64,000 nt of DNA from an uncultured Lachnospiraceae bacterium (GTDB taxonomy: Bacteria > Bacillota > Clostridia > Lachnospirales > Lachnospiraceae). The notes beneath the pieces were generated by a model. The model did not search any database and was not told the origin of the DNA. It saw nothing but the letters and a program-made list of their open reading frames with translations. Every line of letters begins with the position of its first letter. The stretch's first letter is position 1. A program made the position numbers and the translations under genes. The stretch lies in contig URRW01000005.1 in NCBI GenBank assembly GCA_900550285.1, positions 40,667 through 104,666 of the forward strand. The letters are read 5' to 3'. This document shows, one piece after another, positions 35,041-42,251 of the stretch.

Positions 35041-35406
35041 TTAATTCATCTCCATGCGGATTTTGTCCGCTATCCTCGCTATGTATTCACTGTTGGTCGG
35101 CCGCGCCGAGCCCGTCAGACGGCTGAACCCGAAAAGCTCTTCAAACACATCCGTATTTCCCCGCTCCCACGATACCTCGACCGCGTTGCGGATCGCCCGC
35201 TCCACCCTCTGCAGGGTTGTCTTATATGCGCGCGCGATTACCGGATACAAAAGCTTCGTGACGCTTCCCACCAGCTCCATGTCGGAGACGGACAAAACGA
35301 CCGCCTCCCGTAAATAATAATATCCTCTCAAATGCGCCGGGATTCCCAGCTCCAGCATAAATTCCGACACGTCCCGCTCCAGCGTACTTTCCAGTTCTGC
35401 AGTCAT
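35041..35406 (-). CDS. Stand-alone Spo0A C-terminal DNA-binding domain protein
   Basis: The 121-residue protein is almost only the Spo0A effector domain: LGIPAHLRGYYYLREAVVLS near residues 20-40, VTKLLYPVIARAYKTTLQRV near 48-70, ERAIRNAVEVSWERGN and PTNSEYIARIADKIRM at the end. No phospho-receiver domain precedes it, so it cannot be controlled by the normal phosphorelay. It heads the glycosyltransferase operon and abuts the next gene, which suggests control of exopolysaccharide genes. GAGGGG precedes the ATG at 35406. Spo0A-like boxes lie upstream. Confidence 0.9.
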   Translation of the reverse strand: MTAELESTLERDVSEFMLELGIPAHLRGYYYLREAVVLSVSDMELVGSVTKLLYPVIARAYKTTLQRVERAIRNAVEVSWERGNTDVFEELFGFSRLTGSARPTNSEYIARIADKIRMEMN

Positions 35407-35495
35407 AATCCCCTCATTTCCGCCGCAAATCGGCTCTTTGCTCCGGAAAACCATGCGCCGCGAAATATGCGCTGTCTGTTTTCCTGTCGCTTTTT

Positions 35496-35524
35496 ATCAT
35501 ATCATCCAAACGACTCATTGGAAA
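35496..35524 (-). promoter_or_regulatory. Probable promoter of the exopolysaccharide operon
   Basis: A -10 of TATGAT (35496-35501 on the minus strand) with a weak TTTCCA -35 (35519-35524) 17 bp upstream. The poor -35 would fit an activator-dependent promoter. Confidence 0.5.
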
Positions 35525-35542
35525 TGAAAAGCCATCGTGAAA

Positions 35543-35559
35543 TTTCGAGATTTTTCGAG
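35543..35559 (-). promoter_or_regulatory. Tandem Spo0A-like boxes
   Basis: On the minus strand CTCGAAA occurs at 35543-35549 and 35553-35559, exactly 10 bp (one helical turn) apart. The Spo0A box is TGTCGAA, so five of its core bases match. The pair is at about -55 to -70 from the predicted start. A TCGTGA/TCACGA inverted repeat flanks it (about 35535-35570). Confidence 0.5.
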
Positions 35560-35592
35560 GTTTTTCACGAAATTTACGGCTCTGCGGAAACG

Positions 35593-35868
35593 TCCGGCTC
35601 TGCGCCGTGCCGTCGCGCTCCCTCTGCCGGCGGGCTTGCTGCGTCAGGCGACTGACGAGCGAAGGAGAATTTGCAAATGATGCTGGACTGTCCGGCATGA
35701 TGCCCGGGACTTGTCTGAGCACGTCGTAAGACGTGCGAGTTCGACCGGGCATCATGCGCCCCGGACAGTCCTGCAGCGTTTGATCCAAATTCTCTGTGAG
35801 CGAGACCGGCGCCTGACGCAGCAAGCCCGCCGGGCAGGGGCAGCGCGACGGCACGGCGCAGAGCCGGA
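35593..35868 (+). repeat. Long palindromic structured element, copy A
   Basis: A 276-bp imperfect palindrome. The outer 27 bp (35593-35619 with 35842-35868) pair perfectly. Conserved blocks are at 35650-35677, 35703-35720, 35737-35750 and 35786-35804. The tip is a 7-bp stem (35719-35725 with 35730-35736) closing a GTAA loop. It fills the space between the manC stop (13 bp away) and the promoter region of the Spo0A-C gene. Copies B and C share the blocks but not the helices. Confidence 0.85.
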
Positions 35869-35878
35869 GGCTGACAGC

Positions 35879-36946
35879 CTACAGCCGCTCTGTCCTGCCC
35901 TGCGCTTCCAGCGCCTCGACCGCTTCCTTCACGCGCTGCGCCTGGCTGACCGGGCAGACAAGGATCGCGCTTTTGCCCTCCACGATCACAAGATCCTCCA
36001 CGCCGATCCCGCACACGAGCTTGTCCGTGCCGTATACGACGCAGTTTTTTGCATCCAGAAGAAGCGTATCCCCTTCGGAAATATTGCCTGCCTCATCCCG
36101 CTTGCGCACCGCGTCCAGCGTATCCCAGCTTCCCACGTCGTTCCAGCCGAAATCGCCTTCCAGCATGAGCACGCCCTTTGCCCGCTCCATAATGCCGTAG
36201 TCCACGGAAATCTTCGGGATCTCCGGATAAACCTCGTGAAGCACCTCCTGCTCCCTGTCGGTTCCCATTGCCTCCCCGATCCGTTCCAGACAGACGTACA
36301 CATCCGGCAGAAGCTCTTTAAAATACCGCAAAATCGTAGACGCCTTCCAGATAAACATCCCGCTGTTCCACGCATAACAGCCTGCGTCCACATAAGCCTT
36401 TGCGGTCGCCAAATCCGGCTTTTCCACAAACTCCTCCACCCTGCGCCACACTTTTCCTGCTTCCTCCACGCTGCGGATATAGCCATAGCCGGTGGAAGGG
36501 AAGGTCGGACGGATGCCTACGGTCACGAGCGCGTCCGTCTCTTCCACCGCCCGCACCGCCTCCTTCATCACGCGGGTATACTCTTTTTCATCGCGGATAT
36601 AGGCGTCCGCCGCAAAAATGCACATCACGCCGTCGCCGTATTTGTGCAGGATCTCCATCGCCGCATAGCCGATGCACGCCGCCGTGTTGCGCGCCGCAGG
36701 CTCCGCCAGAATGTGATCCTCCGCCACGCGTCCCGCCGTGCGTTCAAGCATCAGCCCCGCCTGACTCTCATTTGTCACGATAAAAATATCCTCCCGCGCC
36801 ATCAGCCCGTGCTGACGGTCGATCGTCTCGTTTACCAGAATATCCTTCCCGGACAGATTTAAAAACTGCTTCGGTTCCGCCTTTGTGCTCAGCGGCCAAA
36901 AACGCGTCCCGCCGCCGCCTGCCATGATCACGCCGTATGTTTTCAT
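35879..36946 (-). CDS. manC: Mannose-1-phosphate guanylyltransferase
   Basis: The 355-residue enzyme makes GDP-mannose from GTP and mannose 1-phosphate. The N-terminal GVIMAGGGGTRFWPLS motif binds nucleotide, and PKQFLNLSG, FAADAYI, TVGIRPTFPSTGYGYI and FVEKPD are all typical. It lacks the C-terminal isomerase domain found in longer two-function forms. I use the ATG at 36946; a GTG six residues upstream is also possible. It ends with TAG, 10 bp before the palindromic element, and supplies donor for mannose-containing polymers. Confidence 0.93.
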   Translation of the reverse strand: MKTYGVIMAGGGGTRFWPLSTKAEPKQFLNLSGKDILVNETIDRQHGLMAREDIFIVTNESQAGLMLERTAGRVAEDHILAEPAARNTAACIGYAAMEILHKYGDGVMCIFAADAYIRDEKEYTRVMKEAVRAVEETDALVTVGIRPTFPSTGYGYIRSVEEAGKVWRRVEEFVEKPDLATAKAYVDAGCYAWNSGMFIWKASTILRYFKELLPDVYVCLERIGEAMGTDREQEVLHEVYPEIPKISVDYGIMERAKGVLMLEGDFGWNDVGSWDTLDAVRKRDEAGNISEGDTLLLDAKNCVVYGTDKLVCGIGVEDLVIVEGKSAILVCPVSQAQRVKEAVEALEAQGRTERL

Positions 36947-36967
36947 GCTTCCGATCCCTTTCACGCC

Positions 36968-38707
36968 TTATGATTCTGCGCCGCTGCGCCTGCGAAAGCC
37001 CGATTCCAGCGTGCCGTCCCGCAGCTCAATGTCCTGCACGACCGGAGACGACGGGAATTTGTTGTACCCGATCTGCCCCCTGTCCGTGGGCACATAGACC
37101 GTCACCCCGTCCACCTCATACGTTTCCGCCGGGCTGTCTGCATAATCCTGCTGATAAATATAGTAAGGCTGTCCGCCAAGCTCTGCGGTCATCTGTATCA
37201 GATTATACCCCTTATAGAGCAAAAAAGCTACCAGCAATCCCATAAATACCCGGTAAAGCGCTGTGCCACGCCCCTTTTTTTGTTCCAAAGCGCCCTGCGC
37301 CAGCACATACAGGCTGCCAAAAGCGGTCAGCGGCAGAAAGAGCACATAAAAATATCCGTACCGCACAAGCGGCGCACCAAACTGCCAGAAAAAGAAGCCG
37401 AGCGCCGCAGCCGCCTGCAAAAGCGCAAATCCAAAGGGCTCCATGCCCGCCAACTCTTTTTTGGACCGAAGCCCTTTCCACGCGCCGGCTGCCGCCAGCA
37501 TAACGCTCACCGGAGCCGCCGCCCAGCCTGCCAGCACGAGCAGCCGGTCCAATACAGCCTGACTGTTTAACCAGTTCGGAAACCACCGGGAAAAGGGCTG
37601 TTCCAGCTGATACACGTCAAAAATCTCCATCGCATAGGCGCGGATCTCCTTTGCATCGCTGTCCGCATAGCCCTTTGAAATCTTCCAGTCCACGTCAAAC
37701 CAGTCAAAAAACGTAAACGGATAAAGCAGCCAGCCCGAAATGATCACGTTCCGGATCAGGTAAGGCAGGGCGATCCCGACGCCAAGCACGATAAAAAGGG
37801 CGATCTGCTTCCATTTTTTCTCTTTTAAAAGGCACAGCGCCGGATAGAGCGCCATCACCAAAAGCACCGCCGCCGAAAGCTTTACCGTCACGGCATACAC
37901 CAGATACAGGCTCAAAAGCCCGTAAGGCACAAGCTCCCTTTCCCCTACTTCCCACAGCTCAACCCATGTCATCAGCACCCAGAACAAAATCAGCATCGCA
38001 AAATAATCCGACGCCGGGGACACCAGCTCCCGAAACACCGCCACCAGATAAAAAATGCAGCCGATATACAAAAAATCCGACACCCGCACCCTTTTGCGCT
38101 TCGGAAGCGTCCAAAGCCCCGTACATTTTACCGCGCACAGCAGCGCAAAAAAGCCCGCCGCGCAGTGCATCGGATATTTCATGAGCCCGCCGCCCCCAAG
38201 CAGGGCGCAGAGCGCAAACGCCGCGCTGTTGTAGCCAAACCGGCTGTGCAGGTTCGCAAGCCCCGGCACAACGCCGTACTCCTCGATCCAGCGGATCGCC
38301 TGCGCATGGTACAGCCCCGTATCATAGTGCATATAGCCCCGCGACGATCCGTAGGCAAATAAAAGCGTCAGAAAACCGTACAGGATCCACCGCCCCCTGC
38401 CTGTTTCTGCCCGTTTTTCCGCAAAAAACACAGCCAGCCGCTTTCTGAGCACGATCCCTGCCCCGATGCAAAACAGGATCACCGGCACGTTCGCCCACAG
38501 CCCCACGCCGCCAAACAGGCTGAAATATTCCGCGTACACATTCAGCACCAGAAGCCCCGCCATCATATAGGAAACGCCGGAGCGCACCTGATACCCGCCC
38601 TCCTTTGCCCGCCCTGCGAAAAGACGGCAAAGCAGCGTCAGCGCTGCAAAGCCCGTCAGAAATGACGCCAGCGCAAAATAGCACCATTGGATCAATATCA
38701 TCAACAT
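36968..38707 (-). CDS. Large polytopic membrane protein (LIC_10190-like)
   Basis: The 579-residue protein has about a dozen hydrophobic segments, starting MLMILIQWCYFALASFLTGF, and a C-terminal extracytoplasmic tail of about 90 residues ending in a Val/Tyr-rich strand region (YEVDGVTVYVPTDRGQIGY). The segment YDTGLYHAQAIRWIEEYGVV near 150 resembles the loop of GT-C type transferases and the LIC_10190 group. It probably acts as a polymerase or membrane glycosyltransferase of the cluster. A longer reading would begin inside palindromic copy B, so I use the ATG at 38707. It lies 21 bp before manC. Confidence 0.7.
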   Translation of the reverse strand: MLMILIQWCYFALASFLTGFAALTLLCRLFAGRAKEGGYQVRSGVSYMMAGLLVLNVYAEYFSLFGGVGLWANVPVILFCIGAGIVLRKRLAVFFAEKRAETGRGRWILYGFLTLLFAYGSSRGYMHYDTGLYHAQAIRWIEEYGVVPGLANLHSRFGYNSAAFALCALLGGGGLMKYPMHCAAGFFALLCAVKCTGLWTLPKRKRVRVSDFLYIGCIFYLVAVFRELVSPASDYFAMLILFWVLMTWVELWEVGERELVPYGLLSLYLVYAVTVKLSAAVLLVMALYPALCLLKEKKWKQIALFIVLGVGIALPYLIRNVIISGWLLYPFTFFDWFDVDWKISKGYADSDAKEIRAYAMEIFDVYQLEQPFSRWFPNWLNSQAVLDRLLVLAGWAAAPVSVMLAAAGAWKGLRSKKELAGMEPFGFALLQAAAALGFFFWQFGAPLVRYGYFYVLFLPLTAFGSLYVLAQGALEQKKGRGTALYRVFMGLLVAFLLYKGYNLIQMTAELGGQPYYIYQQDYADSPAETYEVDGVTVYVPTDRGQIGYNKFPSSPVVQDIELRDGTLESGFRRRSGAES

Positions 38708-38808
38708 AATCTGTTTTTTCCTTTCCCCGTCTGTCAAAAATATACCATGCACCAAAGGGGATTGCAACCATTGCGCGCCGGTGCGTGCCGGTGCGCCGGT
38801 GCTGGTTC

Positions 38809-39061
38809 GTCCGTTTCTCCAAGGCTTTCGCCCGGTGCGGACAGTACGGCAGCTTCCGCCCTCGCTCACAGAGAATTTGAGCCAAAGGACGCGGGCTTAT
38901 CCGAAACGCATCCTGCCCGGTCAAACTCGCCCGGCTTACGCCGCGCTCAGACAAGTCCCGGGCAGAATGCCGGATAAGCCCGTGCCCTTTGCAAATTCTC
39001 CTTCGCTCGTCAGTCAGCCGCCGTACTGTCCGCACCGGGTAAAAGCCCTGGAGAAACGGAC
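38809..39061 (-). repeat. Long palindromic structured element, copy B
   Basis: A 253-bp imperfect palindrome in the opposite orientation to copy A. The outer 12 bp (38809-38820 with 39050-39061) and a further 20 bp pair perfectly. The blocks shared with A are at 38988-39015 (28 of 28 identical), 38945-38962, 38915-38928 and 38861-38879. The tip on the minus strand is a 7-bp stem with one mismatch and a GTAA loop. It lies between divergent genes. The remaining intergenic sequence (38708-38808 and 39062-39220) shows nothing else I can name. Confidence 0.85.
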
Positions 39062-39220
39062 GCCGCCGACAGGCAGTAGCCGATACCGTCATTTTTCAAA
39101 AGCGGCAGTTCCTTTTTCCTTGCAATTTCAGGTTCGCGCCACTAAAATGTTGTTAAAGTACCGCCATTTCCAATCTGCCCCAAACGGGGCAGAAGCGGTT
39201 TAACATGAAGGAGGCATTCC

Positions 39221-41032
39221 ATGAGATCACGGTCTTTTCCGGCGCTGTCCAGCGCCGTTCAGGCATTTTTTGCAGCGTTCGCCCTGTGCGTGCTGGGCGG
39301 CATTTCCCCGGCGGATATTCTTTCTGTCGTCCTGTTTGGCGCAGCCCTGCTGCTGTTTCTTGCCGTCCGGAAAGCGATGGGCGCACGCTCGCTGCCAAAG
39401 CACTTTTCTGCGGTATGCCGGACGCTCGCTGCGCTGTACACGCTTTTTTACGCCGCCGGAGCCTATGAAAAAATGATGGGCGGCTTTGACAGCGCGCTGT
39501 TTCGGCTGGGCTTTTTGATCGGATCGGCAGTCGGGCTGTACGCGCTGTTTCTCGCCTGCTGCCGTCTGGGCTTTTTCCTGCTTGAAAAATGCGCCCTGAC
39601 CTGCAGCGCCCGCCCGTTTACCCGCAGGCAGACGCTCCTTTGTTTTTTCGGGCTGCTTTTGTGCTGGCTTTTCTGGTTTCTTTATAACTATCCGGGCGTC
39701 ATGACGCCGGACAGCATCAGCCAGTTTTTACAGGCGACCGGGCAAAAGCCGTTTTCCAGCCACCATCCCGTCGCCCATACGCTGCTGTTTTCTTTTTTCT
39801 ATCACATCGGCTTTTGGGCGACCGGAAGCGTCAATGCCGGGATCGCCTGCTACACCGTTTTCCAGATGCTGACCCTTGCCGCCGCAGAAACGTGCTGCCT
39901 GTCCCTTCTCGCAAAATCCGGCGCAAAACGCTGGATCCTGACCGCAGGCTTTCTGTTCTGGGGGCTTGTGCCCTACAACGGCATTTTCGCCGTGACCATG
40001 TGGAAGGACGTGCTGTTTTCCGCCTTTATCCTGCTCTATGTGATGACGCTTTTTTTGCTTCTGAAAAAAACGGCATCCGGCGCGCCCAGTCCTGAAATTT
40101 CCTCCAAGGGGCTGTCCCTTTCCGGCGACCGGAAACTGCTTTTGGGCTGCTTTTTTTCCGGCTGTGCGGTCTGCCTGATGCGCTCCAACGGCATGTATAT
40201 TTTCCTGTTTACGCTGCCGTTTCTGCTCCTTGCCTTCCGGCGCCATTTCAAAATCATGCTGCCCCTGCAGCTTGCGGTGCTCGCCGTATCCGTCCTTTTG
40301 AAAGGGCCTGTCTGCAACGCTTTCGGCGTGGAACGTCCAAGCTTTACGGAATCCCTCTCCATCCCGCTCCAGCAGGTCGCCCGCGTCGTCTCTGAAAACC
40401 GCCCTCTGGATCCCGCCGAAAAGGAGCTCATCGACCGGGTGGTAACGGACGCTGCCCTGATCCCGGACTATTACAGCCCCTCCATTTCCGACCCGGTCAA
40501 GGCGCTTGTCACCTACAACAACGCGGACGCCATTACAGAAGCTCCCGCAGACTATGCGCGTCTCTGGGCGCAGCTCGGGCTGAAATATCCGGCGGATTAT
40601 GTAAACGCCTTTATCGACCAGACAAAGGGCTATTATTTCCCTGCCCCCGCCGATCTTCGGACAAATGAGGGCATTTCCCCGAACGAAGCCGGGCTTTCGT
40701 GGCCTCATCTGCTGCCCGGACAGCTTCCCGTAAAGATCAGCGAGATCCTTTTAAAGCTGCCGGACATCGTTCCGCTTTACGGCATTTTGTGGAGCATCGG
40801 GGCTTTTTTCTGGGCGGTGCTGTTTCTGTTTGGCTGCCAGTTTTTGTACGGGTGCAAAAAATATCTGATCCTGTATCTTCCGTTTATCGGGACGATCCTC
40901 ACGCTGCTCATCGCAACTCCGGTGGCGTCCGATCTGCGCTATGCCTACCCGCTGTTTCTGGCAATGCCCTTTCTTCTTGCAGTCAGCGTCCCGTCGAATT
41001 CTCCCATTGTATTTTCATCCGAAAACGAGTAA
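39221..41032 (+). CDS. DUF6020-type polytopic membrane protein
   Basis: The 603-residue protein has roughly 12 to 14 hydrophobic segments. It carries the DUF6020 landmarks NYPGVMTPDSISQFLQATGQ near residues 155-175, SSHHPVAHTLLFSFFYHIGF and MWKDVLFSAFILLYV near 255-270, followed by a large outer loop (about 395-490). The family resembles GT-C type membrane glycosyltransferases, but no activity is established. GGAGG lies 6 nt before the ATG. It is divergent from the exopolysaccharide cluster across palindromic copy B, and may modify surface polymers. Confidence 0.78.
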   Translation: MRSRSFPALSSAVQAFFAAFALCVLGGISPADILSVVLFGAALLLFLAVRKAMGARSLPKHFSAVCRTLAALYTLFYAAGAYEKMMGGFDSALFRLGFLIGSAVGLYALFLACCRLGFFLLEKCALTCSARPFTRRQTLLCFFGLLLCWLFWFLYNYPGVMTPDSISQFLQATGQKPFSSHHPVAHTLLFSFFYHIGFWATGSVNAGIACYTVFQMLTLAAAETCCLSLLAKSGAKRWILTAGFLFWGLVPYNGIFAVTMWKDVLFSAFILLYVMTLFLLLKKTASGAPSPEISSKGLSLSGDRKLLLGCFFSGCAVCLMRSNGMYIFLFTLPFLLLAFRRHFKIMLPLQLAVLAVSVLLKGPVCNAFGVERPSFTESLSIPLQQVARVVSENRPLDPAEKELIDRVVTDAALIPDYYSPSISDPVKALVTYNNADAITEAPADYARLWAQLGLKYPADYVNAFIDQTKGYYFPAPADLRTNEGISPNEAGLSWPHLLPGQLPVKISEILLKLPDIVPLYGILWSIGAFFWAVLFLFGCQFLYGCKKYLILYLPFIGTILTLLIATPVASDLRYAYPLFLAMPFLLAVSVPSNSPIVFSSENE

Positions 41033-41089
41033 AATCAAGTCAGGGGAGGCGGCGTATCAGCCGCTGGATCAAAGGAAGAGGGCGAACTT

Positions 41090-41548
41090 ATGGAAATTTT
41101 AAACGAATTGCTCAACAACACGGTTTTTATGGCGGCAGCTACCGGATGGCTCGTCGCCCAGATCTTAAAAACGATCATTTATACCTTTCTCAACCGGAAA
41201 TTCGACCCGGAGCGGCTCGTGGGCAGCGGCGGCATGCCAAGCTCCCACTCCGCGACCGTGTGCGCGCTTGCGACCGCCGCAGGCTTCCAATACGGGATCG
41301 GCAGCTTTGAATTTGCCATTTCCGCCATTTTCGCCATCATCGTCATGTACGACGCAAGGGGCGTCCGCCGCGAAACCGGCATTCAGGCGCAGGTGCTCAA
41401 TGAAATGATCGCTTTCTGGGAAAAAATGGGACAGCCCCTTTCCTATGAAGAAAAGCTCAAGGAATTTGTCGGGCACACGCCCATTCAGGTATTTGCGGGC
41501 GCTCTGCTCGGCATCCTGATCGCGGTTATTTACTGCACGGCGCTCTGA
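41090..41548 (+). CDS. Divergent PAP2-family membrane protein (YuiD/DUF212)
   Basis: The 152-residue protein has three or four hydrophobic segments and the phosphatase-like signature GSGGMPSSHSATVCALATA near residues 45-63, plus MYDARGVRRETGIQA near 87-101 with conserved Asp and Arg. It belongs to the divergent PAP2 group, which may dephosphorylate a lipid such as undecaprenyl pyrophosphate; the activity is not proven. It follows the DUF6020 gene by 57 bp on the same strand, in keeping with a polymer-export setting. Confidence 0.88.
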   Translation: MEILNELLNNTVFMAAATGWLVAQILKTIIYTFLNRKFDPERLVGSGGMPSSHSATVCALATAAGFQYGIGSFEFAISAIFAIIVMYDARGVRRETGIQAQVLNEMIAFWEKMGQPLSYEEKLKEFVGHTPIQVFAGALLGILIAVIYCTAL

Positions 41549-41581
41549 GCAGTCCGTTTTTTCATTGCAGACCTTATTTTG

Positions 41582-41636
41582 GTATACCGGGAAAATGTGC
41601 GGTGGGACACACAATTTACACATTTTCCCGGTATAC
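41582..41636. repeat. Perfect 18-bp inverted repeat
   Basis: GTATACCGGGAAAATGTG (41582-41599) is an exact complement of 41619-41636 around a 19-nt spacer. It lies 33 bp after the PAP2-like stop. It may be a terminator, but there is no clean T run and the stem is unusually long and perfect. Confidence 0.75.
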
Positions 41637-41757
41637 TTATTTTCATAGCAGGGAATCCCCGTAACAGCCTAAGCTTCGCCAGTGTCCCATGCCGGATGCA
41701 CACGAAGGAACGCCCGTTGCGATGGCCCTTAAAAATCCTATGGAGGAAAAATGTATC

Positions 41758-42186
41758 ATGAGCCAGGAAAAAGTAGACCGTTACAAACAGGAAAAAGCCC
41801 ATCGTAAGGAAAATATCGCAAAACAGAAAAAACGCAAAAAGCTGATCCGCATCTGCGCTTATATCGTGATCGCAGTCATCGCCGTCGGCGCAGCCTTCGG
41901 TATCTACCGTCACTTTAACCCGAAACCGGCGGAAACGGCTGAGACACAGACGGCTGAAACGCAGACCGTGGAAAGTCAGACTGGCGAAACAGAAAATACG
42001 GAAGCACAGACCGCCGAAACGCAGACCACTGAAACAGAAGCTGTAGAATCCGCTGCGGAAACCGCAACAAAAGCGGAAACGCAGGCAGCGGAAACCGAAA
42101 CTGCGGAGACAGCCGCTGAAAGCACAGAAGCTGCCGCAACAGAAGAAAGCGCTGAGAGCACATCAGAAACAGACGCTGCGGAATAA
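41758..42186 (+). CDS. Membrane-anchored Glu/Thr/Ala-rich repeat protein
   Basis: The 142-residue protein has a basic Lys/Gln-rich N-terminus (1-30), one membrane helix near residues 31-52 (LIRICAYIVIAVIAVGAAFG) and an 85-residue low-complexity tail built from AETQT, ETETA and similar short units. The tail should sit outside the cell and is highly acidic. I do not recognise a functional domain. GGAGG precedes the ATG at 41758. The same style of tail ends the lipoprotein trigger factor at 20886-22193. It may be a cell-wall spacer protein; this is inference. Confidence 0.7.
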   Translation: MSQEKVDRYKQEKAHRKENIAKQKKRKKLIRICAYIVIAVIAVGAAFGIYRHFNPKPAETAETQTAETQTVESQTGETENTEAQTAETQTTETEAVESAAETATKAETQAAETETAETAAESTEAAATEESAESTSETDAAE

Positions 42187-42191
42187 AATAA

Positions 42192-42226
42192 TGGGGCTGA
42201 AGGCTTCAAAACGAGCCTCCAGCCCC
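42192..42226 (+). terminator. Terminator between convergent genes
   Basis: GGGGCTG-A-AGGCT pairs with AGCCT-C-CAGCCCC, a 12-bp stem with one mismatch and a short loop, starting 6 bp after the stop. A T-rich stretch follows on the plus strand. Confidence 0.8.
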
Positions 42227-42251
42227 ATTTATTATGAGGGACAAATCCTTT

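Noticed and set aside
35650..35677. Resemblance of the conserved block to a hammerhead ribozyme core (CTGACGAG)
   Set aside because: The remaining core bases (GAAA and the cleavage-site pattern) are not in the right places, so I do not call a ribozyme.
35414..36014. Open frames inside the palindromic copies (also 38322-39203 and 55273-55679)
   Set aside because: They give similar peptides only because the DNA is repeated; frames run on both strands through the helices and have no start signals.
36968..38869. Longer version of the large membrane protein starting at 38869
   Set aside because: The extra N-terminus is encoded by palindromic copy B and is not membrane-like; the ATG at 38707 starts directly at the first helix.
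35593..39061. Integron attC sites or REP/RAYT elements as explanation of the palindromes
   Set aside because: No attC core sites, integrase, or REP-type tetranucleotide head and transposase are present, and the element is much longer.
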